Shown here: positions 8,618 to 17,751 of the stretch, one piece after another
Layout: every line of letters starts with the position of its first letter
Position numbering within the stretch: position 1 is the stretch's first letter
Assembly (NCBI RefSeq): GCF_001661595.2
Contig: NZ_LYPF02000017.1
Location: 1 to 64,000 of the forward strand
Reading direction: 5' to 3'
DNA: 64,000 bases
From: Crocinitomix algicola
GTDB lineage: Bacteria > Bacteroidota > Bacteroidia > Flavobacteriales_D > Crocinitomicaceae
Made by a program: the position numbers and the translations under genes
Notes under the pieces: generated by a model
Database searches by the model: none
What the model was told of the DNA's origin: nothing
What the model saw: only the letters and a program-made list of their open reading frames with translations

Positions 8618-9430
8618 TTACAAACTACTGTTTTTACGGCAGTTAAAGGCGTAAACTCCAATTATAGCTTTTTTAAATTCTTTTCTTGAATTAAAACTAA
8701 ACTCTTGTAATTCGGCACTTTTTACTTTTGGATTATCCACCCAGATTTTTACTGTTTCCCCGACAATATCAATTCTTTTAATAAGTACATAATGCTGCTC
8801 TAAGATTTTAAATTTGCCCCCAGGATTCCTCATTTGATTCCATGATGTCCATGCCAGCACTTTTACTCCAAGCCTTAAAACGTCGCTTAAATATTCTGGG
8901 GTAAAACTAAAATTACGAATCGGAACTTCTTCGATTTTAAAATAACGCGTTAAAAATTTTCTAATTTGATAAGGAAAGGTAATTCCTTGCCAATCATTGA
9001 ATTTTGTACCAGGTTTATTATTATATCCGCTGATTGGATTCATAAAAGCTTTCAACGAAAGTTGAAGAACATGATCAGCTGGAGTTAGACCACCCGACGG
9101 TTCCATTTGTAATATATTTTTGTTAACCTTAACCCTTTTCAACAAAAAAGAAGGAGGTTGATAGCGCCCATTCACGATAAAATGAGCGCTCATCTTCACC
9201 AAAGTTATTGGATCTAAAGCTGCCGCTATTTTTACTAAGCAAGCAATACCACATAATGGATGAGCCCCTTGAGTAATCAGCAACGGATTATCAATGATGC
9301 TTTTTAAGGAATGCAAAAATTCTTTTAAATTAATGTTGCTGAAAGCAATCGAATACTTTAATTCATCACGATCTAATCGGTCAATTAGCATTAATGCTTT
9401 TGTCTGTTCATGTCTTATTAAATCTCCCAT
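8618..9430 (-). CDS. Uncharacterised protein with papain-like (C39-like) cysteine-peptidase features
   Basis: A 270-residue protein without signal peptide or membrane segment. I do not recognise the family, but the motif order fits a papain-fold cysteine peptidase. A Gln precedes a Cys-Gly six residues later (TQGAHPLCGIACLVKIAA: Q54, C60, G61), a His begins a hydrophobic strand (EQHYVLIKRI, H213), and an Asp-Asn follows in the next strand (WVDNP, D232/N233). C39-type and related bacterial peptidases have this Q-C-H-D/N order. The intervening GGLTPADHVLQ and WTSWNQMRNPG blocks are unassigned. It stands alone between a terminator region and a convergently oriented set, without an immunity or transporter gene beside it. 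It may be a cytosolic peptidase, a transglutaminase-like enzyme or a secreted effector; all of this is inference. Confidence 0.7.
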   Translation of the reverse strand: MGDLIRHEQTKALMLIDRLDRDELKYSIAFSNINLKEFLHSLKSIIDNPLLITQGAHPLCGIACLVKIAAALDPITLVKMSAHFIVNGRYQPPSFLLKRVKVNKNILQMEPSGGLTPADHVLQLSLKAFMNPISGYNNKPGTKFNDWQGITFPYQIRKFLTRYFKIEEVPIRNFSFTPEYLSDVLRLGVKVLAWTSWNQMRNPGGKFKILEQHYVLIKRIDIVGETVKIWVDNPKVKSAELQEFSFNSRKEFKKAIIGVYAFNCRKNSSL

Positions 9431-9488
9431 ATTGAGCTAAGAACAAAAACAATGCTAAATTTTAAAATGGACTAGTTTTTTAATTTAT

Positions 9489-10247
9489 TTAAGAAAAAAA
9501 GAAAAATTTTACCACGGCAAAAACAACTACGATTACCAAAATTCGGTGAGCTACAAGTGTTGCTTTAGGGTTTTGACTAGCGAACTTAGAACTTGTAATA
9601 GCCCCTAACATCTGACCCAGTGCTATTAATCCTCCGGCCCACCAATCAATCCATCCTTGCCAAACGAAAATCCCAAATACAGCTGCTGTATATGCACCAA
9701 CGGAAACAATTTTAAGCGCGTTAGATTTAACCAAATCAATCTTTGCTACTAACACTGAAAAAGCGAGAAAAAGTACACCCATTCCCATCTGAATAAACCC
9801 TCCATAAATACCGAGTAAAAAATAACCAATCCATAAAAAAGGTGCTGGTATTCTACTTTTATTTTCAGGTGGATTAATCCACCTACTGGGCTTAAACAGA
9901 ACGACGAAAAGCAGCAGTAACATCAAATAACCATAAACACTTCTAAAACTCTCATTATCCACAGTAAGCGCAAAATACAACCCAAGCATGGCTCCTAAGA
10001 AAACTGCCAGAATAATAGGGTAACCAATACGCCAATCAATTTTTTTATTTTTATGAAAAACACGCGTAGAGACTATAGATTGCGCTAAAATACCGACACG
10101 GTTAGAGGCATTTGCAACATTAGGTGGTAACCCCATAAATTCCATTAAAATTGTAAGGGTAATAGCCGACCCATTACCAGCCAATGTGTTAATAAATCCT
10201 GCAGCAAAACCGCCGAGAATTGCGATAGGATAAATCCAATACTCCAT
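9489..10247 (-). CDS. TauE/SafE-family permease (predicted sulfite/sulfoacetate exporter type)
   Basis: A 252-residue inner-membrane protein with about eight membrane segments and the TauE/SafE (formerly DUF81) layout: a Gly-rich first repeat (GGFAAGFINTLAGNGSAIT) and a related second half (GIYGGFIQMGMGVLFLAF). Members are proposed to export organosulfur or sulfite anions, but the substrate cannot be read from sequence. The open frame extends to 10307. I chose the ATG at 10247 because it begins directly at the first membrane segment and lies 22 bases after a perfect -7 element, which the longer frame would place inside the coding region. Confidence 0.88.
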   Translation of the reverse strand: MEYWIYPIAILGGFAAGFINTLAGNGSAITLTILMEFMGLPPNVANASNRVGILAQSIVSTRVFHKNKKIDWRIGYPIILAVFLGAMLGLYFALTVDNESFRSVYGYLMLLLLFVVLFKPSRWINPPENKSRIPAPFLWIGYFLLGIYGGFIQMGMGVLFLAFSVLVAKIDLVKSNALKIVSVGAYTAAVFGIFVWQGWIDWWAGGLIALGQMLGAITSSKFASQNPKATLVAHRILVIVVVFAVVKFFFFS

Positions 10248-10268
10248 GCAATGGTCATTTTGATTCTG

Positions 10269-10276
10269 CAAAATTA
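10269..10276 (-). promoter_or_regulatory. Predicted -7 promoter element of the TauE-type permease gene
   Basis: On the minus strand the sequence is TAATTTTG, a perfect TAnnTTTG, 22 bases before the ATG at 10247. It favours that start over the upstream in-frame codon. Confidence 0.45.
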
Positions 10277-10456
10277 CAAAAGAATAAAGAGAGCAAATAC
10301 ATCTCAACCCAAGAATTCATTATTGTGAATTGAATCATTTAGAATAGAATTGAAGGACAGGTTAAGTCAACTCACTTTCAGTAATTTTCAAAAAATCTAA
10401 ATTCCGCACATATCTAATTTATTTTAATTAGCTTCGCGGACTTTTTTTTAGAACGA

Positions 10457-11083
10457 ATGTCATTTTACAAAGAAGATGTTTATGTTGACTGGATAGATCA
10501 ACTCGCTTCAAAAGATTATGTTGTCATCGACAATTACTTAAGTAGTTCATTATTAAACGCTGTAGTCCATTTTTTTACCGATCGTTTAGCTGAAGATGAT
10601 TTAAAAAAAGCCGGTATTGGCTCATTAGGCGATCACACGATTAATAAAAATGTCAGAGGTGATTACGTGTATTGGTTATCAAAGGAAAATGATGACAGTT
10701 TATCTGAATTTTTTGAGCAATCACAAGAATTTATTCAAAAAATTAAACGGTATTGCTTTCTCAGTATTTCTGATTTTGAATGTCATTTAGCCTATTACCC
10801 TATTGGAACGGGCTATAAAAAACACCTCGACCAATTTAAAGGTAGAGACAATCGAATTCTCTCTTTTGTTCTTTACCTCAACGAAAATTGGAAAATGGGT
10901 GATGGCGGTGAATTAATTATTCATGAAGCGCATAAAGAAATAAAGATAGCACCTTTAAACAACCGATTAATTCTGTTTAATAGTGCTACTGTTGTCCACG
11001 AAGTTGCCCAAACCAATCAACCTCGTAAAAGCATCACAGGTTGGATGCTAAACAATCCTGTTGGTTTAGGGTTTTTAGGATAA
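10457..11083 (+). CDS. 2OG-Fe(II) oxygenase (prolyl-4-hydroxylase-like)
   Basis: A 208-residue cytosolic enzyme of the 2-oxoglutarate and Fe(II)-dependent dioxygenase superfamily. The iron triad is visible as H123-x-D125 (YKKHLDQF) and H181 (VVHEV), with R190 (QPRKSITGW) positioned to bind 2-oxoglutarate. The YYPIGTGYKKH segment before the first His and the GGELIIHE strand match P4H/SM-20-like proteins, which hydroxylate protein prolines. The protein substrate is unknown; ribosomal protein or EF-Tu hydroxylation is known for relatives. A near-consensus TAGCTTCG at 10429-10436 lies 20 bases before the ATG. It is monocistronic and ends at a bidirectional terminator. Confidence 0.9.
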   Translation: MSFYKEDVYVDWIDQLASKDYVVIDNYLSSSLLNAVVHFFTDRLAEDDLKKAGIGSLGDHTINKNVRGDYVYWLSKENDDSLSEFFEQSQEFIQKIKRYCFLSISDFECHLAYYPIGTGYKKHLDQFKGRDNRILSFVLYLNENWKMGDGGELIIHEAHKEIKIAPLNNRLILFNSATVVHEVAQTNQPRKSITGWMLNNPVGLGFLG

Positions 11084-11087
11084 AAAA

Positions 11088-11111
11088 GCCTCAGATTTTG
11101 GAATCTGAGGC
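11088..11111. terminator. Bidirectional terminator between the 2OG oxygenase and beta-helix genes
   Basis: GCCTCAGATT pairs perfectly with AATCTGAGGC around a 4-base loop. An A run precedes it and a T-rich stretch follows, so it can serve both convergent genes. Confidence 0.85.
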
Positions 11112-11154
11112 AGCCTTTCGATTTTAGGTTATTGTATGAATTGATAATCGAATT

Positions 11155-12588
11155 TTATTTAAACACCGGTTTTGCACAACCTTTACCATTCCAAGTCATA
11201 AAACCAACAGGCAAACCTTCGTCCAGCTCTAATTTATGCAAAAATATTTCTGCATTAGTTGATACCGAATTACCTTGTAAATTTAATCCAAGCATACTTC
11301 TAAGTTGGTTTGCTCCTGAATTACTTGCACTTACTGAAGCATCAACTTCCTCCCTAGACAAAATTTGACGTTCAGCATATAGGTTTGCCCAACGTTCTGC
11401 AATATTTAGTTGAATAAGCGCCGATTCATTTCCTTCACTATACTGACTTAAATGAACAGATTCGTCCAATATTTCGTCAACGTTCATCATCGTATTTCGC
11501 TCTTTGAAATCGTATTTAAGATTCCCTGTAAATAGGTTATTATTCATCACCATTGGAGTACTCTGGCTGTAAACCCCACCCATATGACCAAATCCAAACA
11601 CATTCTTTTCTAAAGTCACTTTTAAGTTTTGATCCGTCTTTAGAGCATTTCCGCCATAACTTGCAATAGGATCATGTTTCCAATTGAAAAGACTCGTATT
11701 ATTTTGAACATAAAATGTTGGTATTAAAGCATCATCTGATCCTACATATCCTGTTTTTAACTGGATACCATTACCCGTATTATTAATGCATAAATTATTA
11801 AATACAATGCCTTTCCCTCCTTGATAAACCATTACAGATAAAGCCCCTTGAGTTGGTGCGGTATTCATGACCACACAATTCTGAACAGTAATATTCGTGT
11901 ATTTACTACCGGCTATCACAATACCTCCCGACTCGGGCGATGGATTATGATTTGAGGGGCCATGAGCAGTTCTTCGGATTGCTAACCCCTTATCTTCGTG
12001 ATAACGGTTTCGCGGACCATTGTCAATGATTAAACCATCAACAATTATTTCGGAACCCGTTGCATACTGTCCATTTTCTTCGCGTTGTTTCGTGGTTGAG
12101 ATATACAAACGAGGTTGAGTTGATTTCATATAATCATTAGTTCCCGTCAAGATTGTTTTATACTCTCCCCAAGGATCTCTTTTTGAAAAACTCTCATCAA
12201 AACCCCCGTAAATTTTTACCGGAACATTGATTTCATCCGAGCCCATCTCGCCCTTACTTAAATATGTACCTGCTGCAATATATATTACGTCATTCGGATT
12301 GAGCTTATGTATAATGTTTCCAAGGTCTTTTGCAGGTCTTTCTTTAGTGCCTAACTGACCTGAACCTCGACTTTTACTAATATACCATTCTCTCCCCTCA
12401 TTCTTAAATTTAGGAGAAGTATTGGAAGTTACAGAAGCATCATTATAAGCCTCTTTCGTATAGTCAGATTTTGACGAACTAGATTCACTGTTTGTCAGTG
12501 AATTTTTAAACCTATTCAGGTTGATTTGACTCGCAGATATGAAACTAAAAAGAACTAATGCGGCGAATAAGAAAATTTGTTTTTTCAT
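11155..12588 (-). CDS. Secreted right-handed parallel beta-helix protein (DUF1565-like)
   Basis: A 477-residue protein with a signal peptide (MKKQIFLFAALVLFSFISA) and a Ser/Asn-rich linker. Then comes the typical DUF1565 entry, in which a short repeat scaffold counts out sides of the helix: GTKERPAKDLGNIIHKL, then DVIYIAAGTYL, then VKIYGGFDE. Later strands carry stacked Asn/Gly (NITVQNCVVMNT, GIVFNNLCINNTGNGIQL), as in pectate-lyase-like folds. No catalytic residues of a known polysaccharide lyase could be assigned and no T9SS sorting domain is present. It follows the TPR-LuxR regulator gene on the same strand but has its own -7 element after that gene's terminator. It may bind or process surface polysaccharide. 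Confidence 0.78.
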   Translation of the reverse strand: MKKQIFLFAALVLFSFISASQINLNRFKNSLTNSESSSSKSDYTKEAYNDASVTSNTSPKFKNEGREWYISKSRGSGQLGTKERPAKDLGNIIHKLNPNDVIYIAAGTYLSKGEMGSDEINVPVKIYGGFDESFSKRDPWGEYKTILTGTNDYMKSTQPRLYISTTKQREENGQYATGSEIIVDGLIIDNGPRNRYHEDKGLAIRRTAHGPSNHNPSPESGGIVIAGSKYTNITVQNCVVMNTAPTQGALSVMVYQGGKGIVFNNLCINNTGNGIQLKTGYVGSDDALIPTFYVQNNTSLFNWKHDPIASYGGNALKTDQNLKVTLEKNVFGFGHMGGVYSQSTPMVMNNNLFTGNLKYDFKERNTMMNVDEILDESVHLSQYSEGNESALIQLNIAERWANLYAERQILSREEVDASVSASNSGANQLRSMLGLNLQGNSVSTNAEIFLHKLELDEGLPVGFMTWNGKGCAKPVFK

Positions 12589-12616
12589 TCTTAATTGGTT
12601 TATTTGATTGAATGCT

Positions 12617-12624
12617 CAAACCTA
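12617..12624 (-). promoter_or_regulatory. Predicted -7 promoter element of the beta-helix gene
   Basis: TAGGTTTG on the minus strand matches TAnnTTTG and lies 29 bases before the ATG at 12588, just after the terminator of the upstream regulator gene. Confidence 0.45.
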
Positions 12625-12636
12625 ATTTAAACCCCT

Positions 12637-12663
12637 AAAAAAACATTCACCCGTTTGGGTGAA
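12637..12663 (-). terminator. Rho-independent terminator of the TPR-LuxR gene
   Basis: A perfect 7-base stem TTCACCC / GGGTGAA with a 4-base loop (12646-12663), followed on the minus strand by a run of seven T (12643 down to 12637). It begins 11 bases after the stop codon. Confidence 0.8.
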
Positions 12664-12673
12664 ATCAGCAATT

Positions 12674-14218
12674 TCACTCGTTTTTTTGAATTCTTAGAAG
12701 ACTTCCCTTAACAGCCGCTTGCGTCCGATTATTAACATCTAACTTTGTATAAAGACTGAGAATATGCGTCTTAATTGTATTTACTGATAGAAATAATTTT
12801 TCCGCGATTTCTTTATTACTTAACCCTAAAACGAGTGCGTCAAGAATTTCCTCTTCTCTACTTGTCAACTTGTCCTGTAAAACAAGATTTAAATTTTCAA
12901 ATGGTGACTGAACACTTTTCGTTTCTTCGAGTTGACTTTTCAGTTTTAATGTTTCATTCAACCTTAATTTCACTTCAGCACGCAAATTCTCCATTCGTAC
13001 AGCCGAATTTTTCCGAATTGCGAGTAGGAGTATAATTAGCATAACGATTGATAAAACTGCAATTGTCAGCCATAGTCTCTGAACTGAAATTCGGCCTTCT
13101 TTTACTTTGTTTTCCTTATCCAGTAATTGATTTTCAATAATAATCTTATCTTTTTCTAAACTATCCAATATGTGTTTTTGATTATATTCAAATTGATATT
13201 TACTTCGTATTAGAGCCCGTTGATTTTCGATACTATTAATACTGTCATGCAATTCCGTATAAATTTCATGATAGAAAAGAGCCTGATCAAGCTTATTTTT
13301 CGCTTTGTATATGGCGTATAACACTTTAGCCGACTCCTTATTTTCGTACGTGTACTCCCATGTTTTAGCAATTTCATTTGACTCTTTTGCGAATTTTTCG
13401 GCAAGGTTCAATTGATTTTTAATCAAATAAATTTTGGCTATTTTAAATAAGGAAGCAGCGGTACCTCTGTGCAGATTTAAATCGCGTCTTATTTTTAATC
13501 CTTTTTGATAGTAATAAAGGGCGGTATCAATTTCATCCATGCGTTCAAAAACTGTTCCCATATTACTATAGGTATAAGATTGACCATATTTGTCATCGAT
13601 TTTGGTTCGGATGGATAAAGATTTCCTAAAATATTCAAGTGCACGCTCGAAATTTCCTGCCTGACGATAGAACGAGCCAATATTATTATAATTTGTTGCT
13701 AGACTTTTTTCATTACCAAGCTCTTTATTGATCGTTACACATTCTAAGAAATACTGTAATGCTTGTTCGTCATTGTCTAAATCAACATGTAAATTAGCGA
13801 GGTTATTCAGAATGATAGGATATTCTGCCTTTAAATTTAGTTTTTGGGCAACTTCTAAGCTTTTTAAATTATAGGCCAAAGCTCCAGATATATCTCCCTT
13901 TTCAGCTTTTAGATACCCCATCCATCCATAAGCTTGTCCCATTCCATCTAGGTCATTGATCTTTTCAGAAATTTCCATGCCATCACTCACTAGAATTTCA
14001 GCGGAATCAGGATTACGATAAACCACTAAACCAGCAAGATGATAATAAGCATCCATTTTAATCGTATCCTCAATTCCTTGAAGATTTATCAATCGCAATA
14101 AAGAATCTTCTGCGGTTGTATTTGGATTTTGCGCAATCGAATAAGATAATTGAAAACAATATCCCAAAACGAATAAAACAGGAAATACGAGCCTAAGTCT
14201 ATACATTTTACAAATCAA
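12674..14218 (-). CDS. TPR-repeat membrane protein with C-terminal LuxR-type HTH
   Basis: A 514-residue protein combining a cleavable or anchoring N-terminal hydrophobic segment, a periplasmic array of tetratricopeptide repeats (about residues 85-330, e.g. ILNNLANLHVDLDNDEQALQ), a coiled-coil stretch, one membrane segment (about 377-397), and a cytoplasmic LuxR/FixJ-type helix-turn-helix (about 448-505, LGLSNKEIAEKLFLSVNTIK). This architecture is common in Bacteroidota one-component membrane regulators, which sense something outside through the TPR domain and bind DNA while membrane-bound. No ligand can be deduced. The secreted beta-helix gene immediately downstream is a candidate target. A near-consensus TACTTTTA lies just upstream of its ATG. 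Confidence 0.88.
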   Translation of the reverse strand: MICKMYRLRLVFPVLFVLGYCFQLSYSIAQNPNTTAEDSLLRLINLQGIEDTIKMDAYYHLAGLVVYRNPDSAEILVSDGMEISEKINDLDGMGQAYGWMGYLKAEKGDISGALAYNLKSLEVAQKLNLKAEYPIILNNLANLHVDLDNDEQALQYFLECVTINKELGNEKSLATNYNNIGSFYRQAGNFERALEYFRKSLSIRTKIDDKYGQSYTYSNMGTVFERMDEIDTALYYYQKGLKIRRDLNLHRGTAASLFKIAKIYLIKNQLNLAEKFAKESNEIAKTWEYTYENKESAKVLYAIYKAKNKLDQALFYHEIYTELHDSINSIENQRALIRSKYQFEYNQKHILDSLEKDKIIIENQLLDKENKVKEGRISVQRLWLTIAVLSIVMLIILLLAIRKNSAVRMENLRAEVKLRLNETLKLKSQLEETKSVQSPFENLNLVLQDKLTSREEEILDALVLGLSNKEIAEKLFLSVNTIKTHILSLYTKLDVNNRTQAAVKGSLLRIQKNE

Positions 14219-14280
14219 TTGACCGTAAAAGTATAAGAATTAATAAATCAATCGATACACATATTAGATTGTGACTCAAG

Positions 14281-17200
14281 TTATATTTTGGCTAATGCAA
14301 TAAAGGTATCACCTTCATCTAAGTCTGCAAGATAAGTCTCTTTTGTGTTCAAAGATTTAAAATCAATCCCTTCAGCTAAAACTTCTGTCTTGATGTAATC
14401 CTGATTAGATTCAATAGCTGCTTGAACAATTTCATTCGCATCAAAAGTTAAGGCTATTCGATCCATCACCTCTAAACCACTTTCTTTTCTTAGATTTTGA
14501 ATTCTTGAGATGAGCTCACGAGCAATTCCTTCAGATTTTAATTCATCAGTAATTGTAACATCCAACGCAACAGTTATTCTTCCCTCTGAAGCAACCAACC
14601 ATCCCGGAATATCATCAGTTACAATGTCAAAATCAGCACGATCTAATACAATTTCTTCCCCGTTCACTTCACCTTTCCAACCATCATTGACCTCAACCAA
14701 CGTAATTTCAACACCCGACCAACCGGCTACCATTGCCGCAATCGCCTTCATGTGTTTTCCATACTTAGGTCCAATCGTTTTAAAATTAGGCTTTATTTTC
14801 TTTACCAACACACCTTCGGTATCCTCCAAAAGTTCAATTTCTTTAATATTTGTTTCAGAAAGGATAATGTCTTTTACGTCATTAATTCTTCTTGTAAAAT
14901 CCTCATCTAAAACGGGAACCATAATTTTCTGTAATGGCTGTCTTACCTTAATTTGTGACCCCTGTCTTAAACTAAGCACCATCGAAGACACTTTTTGCGC
15001 AATGCTCATTTTCTCTTCTAAGTCCAAATCAATCTCTGATTGCTCAACCATCGGAAAATCAGCTAAATGCACAGAAATTGCATTATAACGATTACTGACC
15101 GAGTTTAAGTCTTTAAATAATTGATCCATAAAAAATGGTGCAATAGGTGCGCCTAGAATTGCAACCGCTTCTAAACATCTATATAAGGTTTGATAAGCCG
15201 AAATTTTATCTTTTGAGTAATCCCCTTTCCAAAATCGTCTTCTGCATAACCTTACATACCAATTTGATAGTTCATCATTTACAAAGGCTTGAATCAATCG
15301 CCCAGCTCGAGTTGGCTCATAACCATTATAAGCCTGATCAACTTCAGTAATTAGTGTATTTAATTTAGATAAGATCCAACGATCAATTTCCGGTCGTTCA
15401 TCTTGTGATACTGGCTCTTCAGCGAAGCTAAATTTATCAATATTTGCGTAGAGTGCAAAGAATGAATAAGTATTGTATAGGGTGCCAAAAAACTTACGTT
15501 GAACTTCTGTAATACCTTCTTCGTCAAATTTTAAATTATCCCAAGGTTGGGCATTTGTAACCATATACCAACGCGTCGCATCTGGTCCATATTTGGATAA
15601 TGTTTCAAATGGTTCAACAGCGTTGCCTTTGCTTTTAGACATCTTTTGACCATGCTTGTCCTGAACCAATCCATTAGACATTACATTTTTATAGGCAACC
15701 GAATCAAAAACTAAAGCTGCTATGACATGTTGTGTGTAAAACCACCCTCTTGTTTGATCAACACCTTCCGCGATAAAGTCAGAAGGAAACCCTTTGCGTT
15801 CATCAATTAAATCCTTATTTTCAAAAGGATAATGATGTTGTGCATAAGGAACAGAACCCGAATCAAACCAAACGTCAATCAAGTCTGCCTCTCGTTTCAT
15901 CGGTTTACCCGTTGGAGAAACCAACGTAATCTGGTCAACATAATTTTTATGTAAATCTACTTTTTCGTAGTTTTCTTTTGACATATCTCCCACCACGAAT
16001 TCGGACAGTGGATTAGCATCCATTAATCCTGCCGCCACTGCTTTATCTGCTTCCTCTTTTAATTCTTGGATAGACGAAATACAAATTTGTTCTGTTTTAT
16101 CCTCTGATGTCCAAACAGGAATAGGTATTCCCCAATAACGGGAACGTGATAAATTCCAATCATTTGCCGTAGCTAACCAATTTCCAAAACGCCCTTCTCC
16201 TGTAGCAGCTGGATACCAATTAATGGTTTTATTTAGTGCAACTAATTGCTCTCTTTTTTCCGTTACTTTTATAAACCAAGAGTCCAAAGGATAATATAAA
16301 ATAGGTTTATCAGTTCTCCAACAATGTGGATACGAGTGCTCATATTTCTCAATATGAAATGCCTTATTTTCGATCTTAAGTTTTAGTGTTAATCGTTCAT
16401 CTACACTTAAATATGACTTTAAATCTGCAATGATATCTTTTAGGTTAGCTCGCTGTTTTTCTAATTCGACTTCCTTTTCTCCATCTTCTAAATACTCGGC
16501 TTTAACATACTCACCTGAAAAACCAAATACCGCATCCTTAACTTCTTTTCTGAATCGTCCTTGCAAGTCAACCAAAGGCACTGGATTTCCATTTTCATCC
16601 AAAATTAACATTCCTGGAACACCAGCTGCTTTCGCCACCAATGCGTCATCCGCTCCAAAAGTTGGTGCAGTATGAACAATTCCCGTTCCATCTTCTGTTG
16701 TTACAAAATCCCCAGAAATAACTCTAAAAGCCCGGTCTGCATTTTCATACGGTAAACAAAAATCCAACAATTGCTCATATTTGATGTCCACCAAATCTTG
16801 CCCCAAACAAGAACCTAATACATAATACGGAATTTTTTTAGCTCCCTTTTCATAAGTCAAGTCTTCCAATGAATCAACGCTCTTGTACTTTTTACCAAAT
16901 TGTTTATTCACCAAATTCTTCGCGAGAATAACATCCATTTCTTCACCTGTATATTGATTCCACGTTCGAACAGCTACATATTCAATCTTTGGGCCAACCG
17001 TTAAGGCTGTATTCGATGGTAACGTCCATGGTGTAGTGGTCCATGCTAAGAAATAAGTATTTGGCAAATGAGCCAATTGAAACGGCAATTTTTCTAAATC
17101 TTTCACCTTAAATTGGGCCACACAGGTGGTATCTTTTACATCCCTGTAACAACCAGGTTGATTTATTTCGTGCGAACTCAACCCTGTTCCTGCTTTTGGA

Positions 17201-17751
17201 GAATACGGTTGAATAGTATACCCCTTGTACATCAGATCCTTTTTGTAAATCTGACCCAATAACCACCATACCGATTCCATGTATTTGCTCTCATAAGTGA
17301 TATAAGGCTCGTCCATATTCACCCAATATCCCATTTCCTCGGTCAGTTTTGCCCATTCATCTGTGTATCGCATGACAGATTCACGACAAGCTTTATTATA
17401 ATCTTCAATTGAGATTTTTATTCCAATATCTTCTTTAGTAATACCTAGTTCTTTCTCCACTTTTAATTCTACAGGCAAACCATGCGTATCCCACCCTGCC
17501 TTACGTTGAACTTGATATCCTTTTAGTGTTTTATAACGACAGAAAATATCTTTAATTGATCGCGCCATTACATGATGAATACCCGGCATTCCATTTGCTG
17601 ATGGAGGACCTTCAGTAAAAATATAAGGAGTATGACCTTCCCTATTATCTATACTCTTTTGGAAAATTTGCTCTCTTTTCCAATTTTCCAACACCTGTTG
17701 AGCAACATTTGGTAGGTTTAAACCATTGTATTCAGCATATTTCTGACTCAT
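14281..17751 (-). CDS. ileS: Isoleucyl-tRNA synthetase, eukaryotic-like type 2, with GxHH signature
   Basis: A 1156-residue class I synthetase that charges tRNA-Ile. The N-terminal nucleotide-binding signature is in SANGMPGIHHVMAR (H60 retained, first His position is G57), the KMSKS loop is at 703-707 (GQKMSKSKGN), and the editing CP1 domain lies between them (TTPWTLPSNTALTVG). Size and C-terminal domains match the eukaryotic-like IleRS2 class usual in Bacteroidota. The canonical H-x-G-H is replaced by G-x-H-H, a swap known from a subset of IleRS2 enzymes. The frame extends to 17814, but the ATG at 17751 gives the family-typical start MSQKYAEYNGLNLPNVAQ and follows a near-consensus TAATTTTA at 17776-17783. 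Confidence 0.97.
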   Translation of the reverse strand: MSQKYAEYNGLNLPNVAQQVLENWKREQIFQKSIDNREGHTPYIFTEGPPSANGMPGIHHVMARSIKDIFCRYKTLKGYQVQRKAGWDTHGLPVELKVEKELGITKEDIGIKISIEDYNKACRESVMRYTDEWAKLTEEMGYWVNMDEPYITYESKYMESVWWLLGQIYKKDLMYKGYTIQPYSPKAGTGLSSHEINQPGCYRDVKDTTCVAQFKVKDLEKLPFQLAHLPNTYFLAWTTTPWTLPSNTALTVGPKIEYVAVRTWNQYTGEEMDVILAKNLVNKQFGKKYKSVDSLEDLTYEKGAKKIPYYVLGSCLGQDLVDIKYEQLLDFCLPYENADRAFRVISGDFVTTEDGTGIVHTAPTFGADDALVAKAAGVPGMLILDENGNPVPLVDLQGRFRKEVKDAVFGFSGEYVKAEYLEDGEKEVELEKQRANLKDIIADLKSYLSVDERLTLKLKIENKAFHIEKYEHSYPHCWRTDKPILYYPLDSWFIKVTEKREQLVALNKTINWYPAATGEGRFGNWLATANDWNLSRSRYWGIPIPVWTSEDKTEQICISSIQELKEEADKAVAAGLMDANPLSEFVVGDMSKENYEKVDLHKNYVDQITLVSPTGKPMKREADLIDVWFDSGSVPYAQHHYPFENKDLIDERKGFPSDFIAEGVDQTRGWFYTQHVIAALVFDSVAYKNVMSNGLVQDKHGQKMSKSKGNAVEPFETLSKYGPDATRWYMVTNAQPWDNLKFDEEGITEVQRKFFGTLYNTYSFFALYANIDKFSFAEEPVSQDERPEIDRWILSKLNTLITEVDQAYNGYEPTRAGRLIQAFVNDELSNWYVRLCRRRFWKGDYSKDKISAYQTLYRCLEAVAILGAPIAPFFMDQLFKDLNSVSNRYNAISVHLADFPMVEQSEIDLDLEEKMSIAQKVSSMVLSLRQGSQIKVRQPLQKIMVPVLDEDFTRRINDVKDIILSETNIKEIELLEDTEGVLVKKIKPNFKTIGPKYGKHMKAIAAMVAGWSGVEITLVEVNDGWKGEVNGEEIVLDRADFDIVTDDIPGWLVASEGRITVALDVTITDELKSEGIARELISRIQNLRKESGLEVMDRIALTFDANEIVQAAIESNQDYIKTEVLAEGIDFKSLNTKETYLADLDEGDTFIALAKI

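Noticed and set aside
14510-15088. A 192-codon open frame antisense to ileS
   Set aside because: It lies fully within the ileS coding sequence, has Ser/Ile-rich low-complexity translation typical of antisense frames, and shows no domain.
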